From NCBI RefSeq assembly GCF_000003815.2, contig NC_049986.1, forward strand, positions 20,363,720 to 20,427,719: a stretch of DNA of 64,000 nucleotides. The letters run 5' to 3'. The stretch comes from Branchiostoma floridae (Eukaryota; Chordata; Leptocardii; Amphioxiformes; Branchiostomatidae). Below are positions 23,181-35,065 of this stretch, in pieces. Numbering within the stretch: the stretch's first letter is position 1; every line of letters begins with the position of its first letter. The notes beneath the pieces were generated by a model that saw only the letters and a program-made list of their open reading frames with translations, ran no database searches and was not told the DNA's origin. Made by a program: the position numbers and the translations under genes.

Positions 23181-24077
23181 AGTTTTAACCAAAGTCTTGA
23201 TATCACAGATAGTGTGCTTCCGGTAGGTTTTCATACTCATACTTTGGTCAAAGAAAATGTCAGCGAGTCTCTACCCTTATAGGGTTCAATCTGTGTCTCT
23301 TACAAGTGCCCCTGATATGCCACCTTGTCTTTTCTAAACGTCAGGAACTCGTGTATAAAGGACACATCAGCTCCTGAAGTCAAACGGTTCAAGGCTTTTG
23401 TTATAAGTTACAAGTAACAGAACATCGTCTTGCAATTGAGTGGCGTATTTTATTTCCCATAAGACGTCCCCATATATTACTTGAACCTTTCCAGTGTGAC
23501 ACCGTGGTGGTACTTCTACTCGAAGTGTCACGGTTTCTGTTTATCATTTGAGGCTTACTATATTGGTACGTATGCAAGATATACTGCAATTTATACCAAC
23601 GGAATGATGTATGACAAAATCAGACTTATAAAAACTTTAAACGCGGAACAGATTTAGAATTTGATTTCGCCCTAAAGCTCTGCATGCTTTACCAACATAT
23701 GATGTGTTATAGCGTATGTTGAACTGACTGCGACATTCATGCACATAGGGGAGACATTATCTGTAACGTTTGGCAGGGAAGCCGTATCTTTATCTACACG
23801 TGTATTAATCCACTGAAATAACGAGTCTTCATCGTGACATAAGTTTGTAGGCTCGGGGCGGAGTTACATCACTGAGGCGTTCTACATATCCTGCTCCAGG
23901 CTTTAAAGCTATTTCAATAGGCCTCTGTCGTATTTGATGATAAATGTTGCAAGCTGATATTTTTTAATAAGTGGCCTTCTCTTAAACTTCTTGACGTTTG
24001 TAACAATGACGATTATATTTTAAACATTTTACGTCGATGTAGATTAGACATACGGGTAATAAGACACGCCAAAAGAA

Positions 24078-24133
24078 GTTACTCAAGCAACTGGATATGA
24101 TTTTGAAAAGCCACATCCAGTTGCTTGAGTAAC
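24078..24133. repeat. Short perfect hairpin
   Basis: The arms GTTACTCAAGCAACTGGAT and their complement are separated by about 18 bases. One arm alone also occurs at about 5077. Probably a tiny MITE or transposon end. Confidence 0.6.
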
Positions 24134-25249
24134 TATTTTTGGTTTAACACATTTTATTCAACTAGGCTTTGTAAAGTTTGAAAATAAGTCTGCGTAACTA
24201 AAGTTGCACAACAAATTGGACATATGATTTTGTGGTCGACATTCTTTTTTATCACAATATATTACAGCGCCATATGATTGTGTTTATCATGTAGACAGTC
24301 TGCAAAGCTAGTGCAGACTTTGACCACCCAAGCGTTGCTCAAATGAATAACAATAAAAAGCCTTAGAAAAAACCTAGATTGTATATACTTTGTATCTGTA
24401 CCTAAAACAGCTTGACATCCAGTCCATTCCGTCTGTATTACTCTACAAGATGAGGCTCTGGGTGTTTCTGACGTGTTTTAGTCGTCTTTCTCGGCATTTC
24501 TACTCTGTACTGTTTTCTTTATGTCTTCCAGCAAAACTCTTCTGAGTTTGAAAAAAAAATCAGCACACAATAGAAAGCCCGATAAAAACGACAAAAGTCC
24601 AACATCTACTTGGCAAGTAGGTTTGTATAGCCAGTCTTGCAGTTTTCTGGTCGGGCGGAGGGTAATTTGCCGCCAGTGTGTCCGTGATTGGGAACCTGTG
24701 TTCTGCCAGCTGAACCTTGAACGGCATCGGAGCCAAAGTGTTTGGGCAAGAGTCTCCAACACCGGGCTAAAATGTTATACTGACTAAATGTTGCCAACAC
24801 GATTTACACTCCCCGTGTTAGAGTAGTACTAGTGTCGTATCAGTAACACTTTCCATTAAAGTAGAGTTATATTTGAATGTTAATTAGAGGGTCTTAGTTA
24901 CGTGCCAGACTCCAATAGAAAAGAAAAACGACCTCGTAAATACCATGTTGGCAACGGTACATAATCGGAGGCCACATTTCACTACATTTTCACAGTCTGC
25001 TAGCTCGGTGTTACCCAGCGTTGTCGATTTCCAATTTCCATGCGTTTTACTTCGCCCTTCTTTTATCCTCAACAGAAAAGTCAACATTCTTACCCTCTGT
25101 GGTCTGGCAAATCTATGACAATTTGCCTTTTACTACAATTGTCATGTACGACATCATAACGTTTTGCTCCATCGCTTCCATGTGTAGTCGTCACAAATCT
25201 CACCATCAGAAGGCCAATGATGAGCGGGCACTGGTGCAGCATGGTTCAG
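24134..25249. other. Intergenic stretch
   Basis: Short overlapping frames on both strands at 24478-24800 and 25021-25260, not recognised as coding. Nothing else seen. Confidence 0.35.
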
Positions 25250-27300
25250 AGCAGACATGATACCTCAAACGACACAGGTATGATAGAGAGCGACCCGTGG
25301 CATCGTCATTTCACGGCGATTCAACCAGCAAGCAATGAAAGGCAGTATGACATGAAGCAGGAAGGGTCGAGTGATCAAAGCTAATGCTCTTGATTCACGA
25401 CAAAAAGACATGATACACGGAAGAAAGGAAGGGAGAAAGTCACAGGGAAATAAATAGACTAATCAATGGTTGAATAGATGGCAGCTCTTTTGACATTTGG
25501 GTAATCTAAACGAAGGTCGGAGGTATTTTGCAAACCTGGAAATGCGCAGAAAAGTTATAAATGATCTATAATTTGGTATAAATTGACCAAAACACACCAC
25601 ATGACACAGGTATGACAGAGAGCGACCTCTGGCAGCGCCATTTCACGACGATACAACCAGTAAGTCATGTGAGACAGTATAGATCAGAATGGGTCGAATG
25701 ATCAAAGTCAATTTTCTTGAAACAATTCAGAAGGGATAGCACATGAAAGAGAGGAAGGAAAGATGGAAGGAAGGAAGGAAGAAGGGAAGGAAGAAATTAT
25801 GAAAGCACACTGAAAAACTAGATTATACTAATTAAAGGTCGGAGGCATCATACAGCAGGAGAAGACTTATAAATGATATGTTAAGTTTTAAAACACGATA
25901 TGATACAAGTAAGACAGAGACCCTGTCATCGTCATTTCGTGGAAATATTAAGGGCAATAAGGGAGGGACGGAAGGAAGATAGGATAGAAGGAAGGAAGGA
26001 ACAAAGGGAGTAAAAAAGAAAGGAAAACTAGGTCATACAAAGTGATGGTTGAATGGTTAACTGTCTTCATACAGACATATCGAACTTGTGCGAATGTCAA
26101 TGGCAGACTTTGGACACAGCAGGAAATGCGAAGAAGGTTTATAAATAATATATAAAGGTGAAACACACACCACATGACACAAGTATGACAGGGCCAGACC
26201 TGTGGCAGTTTCATTTCACAGCGGATCAACCGTAAGTCCTGAGGCACAGTAATAATCAGGATGGGTCAACGTTAGAAACTGCTAAACGTAATGGCACATG
26301 TAAGAAAGGAAAGGGAGGCAGGAAATAATGAGAGACTTTTAAAGGTCATTTCACAGCGGATCAGCCGTAGACTTTTGGAATCAGGGTCGGCCAAATTTTC
26401 AGTCTGATACAAATATTGTTAAACCACGACAGAAATTAATGATACATTTAATAGATTAGTTCCTTACAACTGTTAGATATTGGCAACTCATATGGCTCAA
26501 CTGTTTTGTATGTACTAGTTGCCAAACATGATGTCATTTATAATTGTCGTGCAATGAAGCTTTTTTTTTGTAAGAAAAGAAGGAAGGAAAATGGAAGTTA
26601 AGAAGGTAGGAATGACAGATGGAAGGATAAAAGGTAAATAAGATCATAATAGTCAATGGTTGGATCGTTGACTGTCTTGAAATATATTCAAGCAAAAAAC
26701 TTTTAGGTGAAGGAAGTCTTTTCGCACACAAGGAAATGGAAAGACGACTTTATGTGGAGGGGGCAAAATACACCACATGTCAGACCTATGACAGAGACCG
26801 ACCCTTTGCATCTTCATTTCATGGCGATTCAACCGCAAAACCCTTCGAGACAATGGGAATCAGCCTAGGGCAAAGTCTAAGCCAGACTCAATGACTACAG
26901 GAATCCACGAATCCACGAAAATACGAAATGGCAGATGCAAGAGAAAGGAAATAAGGAAGGAACACTGGAGTACTATAGATTATACAATTTTTTATATGAA
27001 TGGATGTCTCATTCAAATATGCATATCGTTGTAAAGGCAAAAGACAGACTTTGTCATGACCGGAAATGCGAAAAAGGGTTATATGTTCTGTTAAGGGTCA
27101 AACTTGACGAAAATTCACTACATGTCAGACACATGAGAGGAGCTGACCCGTGGACGTTTCATTTCACAGCGGATCAGCCGGTAAGTCCCGATGAACCCCT
27201 GGTCTTACCGAGTCAGACACAATGTCGATTGAAATACGTCTCCTCAGGAAGGAATGAGGACAGGGATGCAGGAATCAAGAAAAAGACTTTCATATATTGA
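25250..27300. repeat. Diverged GGAA-rich tandem array, units of about 300 bp
   Basis: A core of the form CACATGACACAGGTATGACA, then a CATTTCACGGCGATTCAACC block, recurs near 25270, 25595, 25900, 26170, 26775 and 27120. Between cores are GGAA/AAGG runs and a TCAATGGTTGAAT segment. Units differ in length and sequence, so the array is old. Open frames across it, including 26935-27300, are parts of units. Confidence 0.65.
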
Positions 27301-27719
27301 GGCAAAAGTTGGTCAGGCAAAGTTTTGTCATTTTTAAAGTTTTGTCATACTAAACCTAACCGGTTGCTGGACCTACTTTCGTATCAAGTAACGAAAACAT
27401 GAATGAGTAAACAAAATTCTTATATTCAAGTCAAGAGGGACGTCAACGATTCTGTTTTTAATACATTGTAGGAATAAGAAATTACTTTGGATGGCATTCA
27501 TGGTTCCTACATTCACATTAAACGCCAATAGTGATTACAGTTAGGAGTAAATGTTTAAACTTCAATACTTGTACATCAGAAGACACATTTGACCGATGGC
27601 AGGTTCATTCCACTGCGGGTTTTAGCATTGAGCCCTACGGGACAAGTTGGATGAGGAAAAGGCGAGCTCAGACTCAATATCTGCTGTCATCTGACCTCCA
27701 GATGTCACAAGTTTTCGAT

Positions 27720-27880
27720 TTATTTGAAATGAATAAAGGAAAGAAGGAAAGAAAGGAGGAATAAGAAGGAGGAAGTAAGATATTAAGGTAAGAAGAGTAA
27801 GTAAGAGACTTGATTTGATTCAAGAGATAAATAGAAGAAAAGGAAGAAAAAGAGGAAGAAACAAAGAGGAATGGAAAGAT
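27720..27880. repeat. Purine-rich GAAG/GGAA tract
   Basis: Imperfect run of A and G on the plus strand, low complexity. Confidence 0.6.
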
Positions 27881-28008
27881 GAATATGTTTTGAAACATTG
27901 TCGACACTGAAACAATATTTCATGTTTCTAGTACAGAAAACGGAACTCGTAGCACAGGTTCTAAATCGTGGTGTTTGAGTGAGATAAGGTCCGCAGCTAC
28001 AATTTTGG

Positions 28009-28242
28009 TCAACTGTAATACCTCAAGATTGCATTAAAGAGTCCGTGTAATACCCAAGGATTACGTGCCATGACGTCACCACCATTTCCTTGGCACAGAC
28101 GGACAACCCCTGGGTGTACGTATTCCTTAGAAGAACAGTCATAAAAGACGTCTTGTAACTTTCTTAAGAAACCGTACGCCTGTTCCTCGGAAGATGCTGT
28201 GTGGAGAGTTACACGCTTGTCTAAGGACGTTAATCTCTCCAT
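28009..28242 (-). CDS. Unassigned 77-codon open frame, possible small gene or first exon
   Basis: ATG at 28242-28240 with A at -3 and G at +4, running to TGA at 28011-28009. The composition looks protein-like, for example EEQAYGFLRKLQDVFYDC and HPGVVRLCQ. A possible donor (TTGAG|gtatta) lies just before the stop, so it could be the first exon of a longer gene. I do not recognise the protein and found no partner exon. It may be a chance frame. Confidence 0.3.
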   Translation of the reverse strand: MERLTSLDKRVTLHTASSEEQAYGFLRKLQDVFYDCSSKEYVHPGVVRLCQGNGGDVMARNPWVLHGLFNAILRYYS

Positions 28243-28354
28243 TCTTCACTGCTCGTAGCGAGCACAAATTACTACGGAAACACGCAGACGAGCTCGCCTC
28301 AGAGATGGCCATGGGGACATGTATATGGCCCGGCTCTCTGTTTATGGTCTCCGT

Positions 28355-28587
28355 AAGGCCCTCTTTCTACTAGACGGCGATTGCACTGCGCTCTCTCTGC
28401 GACCTAAAATTTGACATGTCGCTCAACGAATTGTATAGAAAAGAAGCGGATTTTGTTGTTGTCTTCTCAGTCACACTTTTACATTTTGTATGATATACCC
28501 AGTATGAAAGCAATGATTACACATACTCGTATCCTATCTAGGTCGCAGTGAGAGCGTAGCGAGAGCGCCGTCTTAGTGCAAAGAGAG
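28355..28587. mobile_element. MITE with GCCCTCTTTCTACTAGACGG-type ends
   Basis: Long imperfect inverted arms. The left arm reads CTAGACGGCGATTGCACTGC to CTCTGCGACC; the right arm is its complement (GGTCGCAGTGAGAGCG to GCGCCGTCTTAGTGC). Related single arm near 17480. Confidence 0.6.
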
Positions 28588-28884
28588 TGTATGAGATGTT
28601 ATGGGAAGAAGATGCGAAACATGATAAGATAGGACGTGATTTAACGGTACTTGGCGAGGAGCGGGGACATGCGATAAACGTCCCAGCTCGTATTTAAACC
28701 GGCCGTTACAAATAAGGACTGTAAAACAAACGTCGGTTCTATCTCTTCAGGGGCTGTTATATGTTACCTCGGCGATTCCGGGTGACAGGTTTACTGTACT
28801 AAACACACGCTACGCACGGCAGATAACGTTGAGCTTTCTGTTGTCGTCTTTTAATCAACGTTTCTTTGTTCAGGTACATGGTAT

Positions 28885-29150
28885 CTGTAATGCCACGTGA
28901 GAATTTTATATGTTACGTTGGTTATTCGGTTTACTTGTAAGTTTGCTATTTACTATACTTTTGTCATCTTACACACGTAAGAATACAAAAAGTGTCACTC
29001 TGACTTCCATAAACTGTTCTCGTTCCACGTGAGACTTTTATATTTTACGCTGATCATTCGGTCAGGTTAACTATGGTCTACTCACACGTAAGGAGACAAA
29101 AAGTGTCACTCCTTTGGCTTTTTATAAACTGTTCTCACTCGTTTGTCACA
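28885..29150. repeat. Tandem duplication of about 136 bp
   Basis: Two copies start near 28891 and 29027 with CCACGTGAGA and end with CAAAAAGTGTCACTC and ATAAACTGTTCTC segments. Confidence 0.6.
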
Positions 29151-31790
29151 ACTAGCTAGAATGCTCTCATGTAGATACATATCTCAATTATGCATTCGAG
29201 TGGGCATTTTATACTTACCAGTACATTGATTCAGCATGAAAGATTTACATACACTCCATGCAGGACTAATAAAGTTGTCACATTTTGGTTAGGCACTGAC
29301 TGATTCAATTTAGAGACTAACAACCACGAATCCTTATAATGAAGACCATGCTAACTCACTGAACCACAAAAAGCTATTTGTAGATTAAACTAGATTTTTC
29401 CTCGTCTTTCATGTTGTTTTATGTCTGTATATAAAGCTAATACTTTAAGACCCAGGGAAATCCCCGACCTAGAAAAGTAGCCTACTTTACTAAACCCCTG
29501 AAGAATGTTCTATTTTCTCGCCTTTAGGATTACAAAGACATGTTCTATCAGGACTCGGTCTTGTTTTGAACTTCTATTTGTTGTTGAAAAATGAGAAACA
29601 AAGTAGAACGATATAAATTCTTTTCAGAGTACAACATATTCTTCGGGTCCGTATATCAGGCTAACACACAATAACATGGGGATATCTAAAGTATCCACGA
29701 CTTGATATATTTATTCAGCTGTTATTGAATATAGTGTGCTCTGTTTCCTCTACGGAAAAGTAGAAAATCGAGTTTATCAACTTCAAAGTCAGAAAACCTT
29801 CGCATATTTACCATGTCTGAAGTCTGATAACTGTAATAAAAATTCACACCACCACTGTAATTTACTACCGCCTTTCATCTGCTCATAACAGAGCACAACA
29901 TTCGTTCACAAGCTATATATAGAGAGAAAATACGAGCAGAAGAGAAGAAAGTCTTCGGGTTCTTATCTGTCATGTACTGTTAATCTATCTGCCTACGTCG
30001 GTCAGTTTATATGACTTAAAAAAGAGGCAATATCATACTGTCCGGAAGCAGCACATGCCGCTAGCTCGACTGTCTATACTATTACTATTCGCAAAATAGA
30101 TTAGTTTCTGAGAATTTTAAGATATTAGCAACTCATGAAGTTAAACTGTTTTGTATGTACAAGTTGCCACACATGTATCCTTTACTGTTGTCGTGTAATA
30201 GAGTTCTATCTTTCTATCTGCACAAGCAACAGAAATACGAGCAAAAAAAGAAGAAAGTCCCCGGGTCCTTATCTGCGGTGCGTACGTACTGCCCCTACCG
30301 CGTCATAACCGTAAACATGTCCCCCATGGTCGTTACCAGGGTAACGGACGGCACGCCTGCGGCGGTTTCTGCGGAGAACAAGTTTTATGGTCAAGTTGCC
30401 GCCGTATTGCCGCGCTAAGTTAAACTTGAAAGGCAATATTTTCAGAAAAAAATGAATGATATTTACCATTACCTGGTTTCAAACTAATCTGTGCTCTGTC
30501 TTTTCTCACTATAGCACGTTCATTGCGCAACAACTGCACAAGGTACAAAGCATGGCATATACATGGTGATCAGCACCTCTAGTTCTGCCCTGTACTTGCT
30601 ACATAATGTAATCAAAAACCTTGCCTGCCTCTACGTTTAGTAGCAGCAACCAGGTCCAGTTAAGTGACCTTTTCTGTTCGGTGGGGAACAGGAAGGAGAA
30701 GAAACTGAGCAAATTAGAAACGATTTGTTTCCCTTCTGTGAAAATAAATAAATATAAGTATATGCACACATAACGTTGTACGTGATCAACAATAGACTAC
30801 TGATACATAAATGACATGCTCATGCTGTAATAGACATAGAATTAATAGTAACACGTTTCACAGCAAAGGCTATGGAAAGTATTTTCGTATTCAAGTTGTT
30901 TCCTATGATAACATATGGACTTCTTTGAAAAAGTTCGGCGAAGACATGCCGAAAGTAATATTCAACATTATTGTAAAATGTGCAAATGAATTGCAGTGCA
31001 CTAATACCTTTACAAAACAAATAACAATTGCACTTGATTATCACAGAAATTCCAACCACCATTTTCTTAAATTTTCTTGGTTGAATCACAATATCACAAA
31101 GAACACATCAAAGTCCAATTTTGATTACATAAAGACGTCAAACGATTTTGATTGTCCCGTTCCGATTCCTCCCTGTCTCGCAGGGACCCTCTAAATTTGA
31201 CATGGGACCTGACCAGGGAATTCCTGTCTAATAACGCTCACATCACAGTATTGCCTAGCGTGTGCAATAATCCAGATATAAAGTAATTATGGCGCTGAAG
31301 AAATCAATGAAAATGACTAACAGTCAACTCGGTATGATAATATTGACTTCTGTGCCGGAATGATGGTTGAATACTGCTGGCGTCCGTAAAAAAGCCAAAA
31401 TGGGAGAGTTTGGGAATAAAACTTTCCTCATAAACTATGTGCAATCTAACACATGTTATAACTATTCCCATGTACTGTAAATAAAAGGACGTTTAATTTA
31501 CATAGATAGTAATGTGGTAAAAGTGTACAAGCATCACAGACTCTCTTAGTTTGTGCGAGACTTTATTTATTCACGATCATGATAGAAGTCTTTCGAAAGC
31601 ATATGCTCTATGTGGAACGTAAGGCAATTATAGAATATCCTGTGTGAATACAAAATGTCATCATGTCGCCATAGCCATAGCCTCCTAATGGGCCTGTCCT
31701 TGGTGCTGAATATGGCAACAATTAGCAAGCAATGAAAATCTATTTTAGCTTAATGCCTGCATTGATATATACGGTCAGATTTTACATTTA
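29151..31790. other. Intergenic stretch
   Basis: Two related segments at about 29930-29985 and 30230-30280 share a GAAGAAAGTC...GGGTTCTTATCTG pattern. A segment at about 30120-30170 resembles 26468-26520 (a GCAACTCATG...TTTTGTATGTAC pattern). The 127-codon frame at 30811-31194 is AT-rich and not recognised; I do not support it as a gene. Confidence 0.35.
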
Positions 31791-31818
31791 TATTGCCGGT
31801 TGATATAGTTTGGCTTCA

Positions 31819-31872
31819 TTACCTCCATGAAATGTCATGGAGGTTATATTTTACCCCGCGTTTGTGTGTGTA

Positions 31873-31920
<48 letters not shown>

Positions 31921-32916
31921 CAAGATAACTCAAGAACGGCTGGGTGGATTGGTTTCATACTTGGTGTGTTGGTAGTGTGTGACGAAAGCTGGAAATGATT
32001 AGATTTTGGGGCCCCTAGCAACTCCCCTTGGTACTGCAGCGCAACTTCCGGTTTTGCTATCTCGGTGTTCTGAACATGCTATGGTCACGATTTTTGAGTG
32101 TTGGATAGCTCTTGTGCTCAGGAAGAAATGACATAAGTTTGGGCCCCCTAGCGTCTAGTTTGGGGATAGCAGGGGCATTTTTGTCAAAAACTTCTGACGA
32201 GGATAACTCAAGAAGGGAACAACGGATTTTCATGATTTTTGGTATGTAGGTACCTTAGACAATGTTGTACAAGATAAGATACTAATTATGCAAATCAGGA
32301 ATACATTTGCATAATTAATGAGAATATTCTATCATAGCAGTTTTTTCAATGTATCTCTTGTCACTGACGTGATATGGTCGTGACATTAAGGTTGGTAGAT
32401 ATCTTTTAGCGTCATAAAAAAGTGAGGCAAGTTTCAGTCCCCTAACATTCAATTGTGGAACTGCAGGGGCGATTTTGTCAAGACACTCCAAAGCGGATAA
32501 CTGCAGAAAGGAACGACGGATTGGCTGCATTTTAGGCATGCAGGTAGCTTAGGCAAAGATGTTCATAATGATATGCATGTTATGCAAATGAGGACTTAAT
32601 TTGCATAATTCATGAGGAAATTGTATAGTTCCATTGTTTTCAATAACTGGACCTCAATACACGTAACACATGTTAATTATGATAGGTGTAATATAAGCAG
32701 ATACCAAATATGGTAATGAGGAACTTATTTGCATAATTTATGTAAAAATTCAAAACCGCTTTATGATCAATAATGGGAATTTTATAATTGTAACATGCGT
32801 ACGTTAGTCAATGATGAACAAAACCATGCATAAATTATGTTAATGTGTTAGTCAATTGTATGAAATTTACGAAAGCTCTGAATTTTCATGGAGGTATGAG
32901 GTCGCCGAACTCTAGT
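31819..32916. mobile_element. Interspersed element with CATGGAGG terminal motif
   Basis: Begins with a small hairpin (CCTCCATGAAATGTCATGGAGG region), has a (TG)n run at 31862-31917, three subrepeats with ATTTGCATAATT, and ends TTTTCATGGAGGTATGAGG. Two internal copies of a GATAACTCAAGAA motif. No transposase frame is seen. Confidence 0.5.
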
Positions 32917-33592
32917 TAAATTATAGTTTCATACCATTTTACTATCAACACAGGCGACACCGATATATTACTTATGGAATAGCGCTGTAAGGTTTACTTG
33001 TTTAAAAGCGCCGCCTGTCGACACAAAATAGCAGTGACAGTACATTTTATAACTATGTCTGCGAAACTTAATAAAAACAGCAAATATACTCGAAAAATTG
33101 TGCTGTCCAAAAGGACAAACTTTCAACTTGCACTTTCGCCAGTTTGTTGCGTATTGCCAAGATAGAAACGCCATCTTATCGTATTGACTTTCCATTGTGA
33201 CCTCCAGACGCGTTGACCCCGCGAGGTCAGAGATCACTGACCCCGAGTTAGACCGAGACGTTGAAGCCATGACCTCAATATGTGTACTGGTCAGAACAAT
33301 TGAGTGATCAAAGTTGTGCGGAGGAAACAAGCGGAACTGATGGCCTGAACCAAACAGGACCAGGGTACACGTGCACTTACCAAGGGATGTTTTTAAATGG
33401 AGACGTACACATACATACATTCATACATACATACACACGTAAATACTCAAGCAGAGCCTTTTCTAACACGTACACTTCCCCTGATAAAATCTAAAAAATA
33501 TATTGATATTTCTCTCTCTCTCACACCCACACCCACACACTCCTCGCATACATACACACACTCCTCGCAAACACAAATACACACACACACAT

Positions 33593-33630
<38 letters not shown>

Positions 33631-33633
33631 GCA

Positions 33634-33675
<42 letters not shown>

Positions 33676-34103
33676 TTCACCCGAGCTTAAATTGCCTTGC
33701 CTTTACATCCTATTGGACTCATGCAAGGACAATACATCCATGGTCCAGTCTAACCTAAGTGTAAAAGTTTCAACTCTCATACTCTCACCAGATATGTCAC
33801 ACCCATCCAACCGGACAATCCCCCCAACCAGCCGTACTGTGCTGTAATATACGTAGTAAATTATGTATATATCTATTACACAAATCGATTCCACCCACAG
33901 CAGGTGATAGTGGAGTGACCCGGTGTAGATTTTCCTGAACTCTGGGCCACAGAGGTAATTTTCTGTGATATTGACTGTTGGCGAATTGTTTTTTTTAAAG
34001 CTTTTATTTATTGAAGAATATATCACAAAATATATATACCCTTCTGCCAAGGCCACATTAACATCTACACATAGTTAAGACCGAACTTTATACCAAATTT
34101 ATA

Positions 34104-34165
<62 letters not shown>

Positions 34166-34958
34166 AATTCATACACATATTTTTAGCTATGTCAAAATGT
34201 GGCTGAATTGTATTCTTTAAGCTTTTATGTATTGAAAAATATATGATTAACTACCATTTTGCAAAGGCCGCGTTAAAATCTACACATAGTAAAGACGCAA
34301 CTACACACGGAATATATATCACAATTTATCCACAGATTCTTAAGCTATGCTGACTACTAATATCCGGAAACACACACAGACACACAGACAAACATACAGA
34401 CAGATAGATACCAAACACAATACCTATATTTTTGATGAAGGTAATAATGAATGCAGAAAAGCTCTTGGTACACACATATGACATTTTAATTTTGTTTCAA
34501 TTATGTAAAAAAAATAATAATAAATTGTTACATTCCCATTAAAGTTTGCATTATATACAGCAGAAAAATGACTTATTATTAGGCAGATAAACTACACAAA
34601 TGACGCAACAAAAGGAAACAAAAACGTCATTCCTTGTGATATGTTATTACAGTGTACAAAATCTTCGGCAAATTTTCTTGCGTGTTGGTGTTATGAAGAA
34701 GGCACTATATAGTCTATAACACTACCGGAAGAGAAACCCCGATATATACAATGTATTTACAATATATATTACAGCTTGTCAATTAGTCTCTATTGTGCAC
34801 ATAACACAAAGCAAGTATGTGCGGTTTTCTCAGAGCTCCCAGGTTAGATTTTGTTTCAAATCTTGTAAATGTGTTGTTGTTAACGGTAGAATTGTTGATT
34901 CTTTCTGGACTGAATGTGCATGGATTTTCTTTGGATGATCGTGACCAACAACCTGCGT
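32917..34958. other. Downstream flank of gene 2 with microsatellites
   Basis: Contains (CT)n/(CA)n runs at about 33510-33675 and a long (AT)n run at about 34107-34160. A pair of related segments, both with TCTACACATAGT, lies near 34050 and 34280. The 150-codon minus frame at 32968-33420 is not recognised and is left out. Confidence 0.5.
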
Positions 34959-35065
34959 TCAGTCACGTGATTCACTCCTCCAGTTGCATGTCGGGTCCAT
35001 CATGCAACGCGCGTACATCCCCATCATGGCGGCCCCGAGTCCGCTTTTGTGAGACAGGCAGTCAT
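34959..35065 (-). CDS. C16orf89: Gene 2 exon 7: C-terminal exon and stop
   Basis: The acceptor is cttgaag|ATGACTGCC. It reads DCLSHKSGLGAAMMGMYARC and ends RSESRD-stop. It aligns closely with gene 1 exon 7. No AATAAA was seen close after the stop. Confidence 0.84.

Larger units (their letters stand above)
22583..23246. repeat. Tandem duplication; second copy split by two MITEs
   Basis: Copy 1 (about 22583-22766) and copy 2 (about 22779-23246) start with TTTACAATCCGTCATTCC and end with a TTGATATCACAGRTAGTG to CTTTGGTC segment. Copy 2 contains two related small elements that are absent at the matching points of copy 1. Confidence 0.75.

Noticed and set aside
30811-31194. 127-codon plus-strand frame
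   Set aside because: AT-rich, no recognised motif, overlapped by another frame on the opposite strand.
32968-33420. 150-codon minus-strand frame
   Set aside because: No recognisable domain and no splice context; it may be chance. It was left out of the gene list.
33397-33847. Frames rich in His/Thr or Val/Cys
   Set aside because: Translations of the (CA)n and (CT)n microsatellites.
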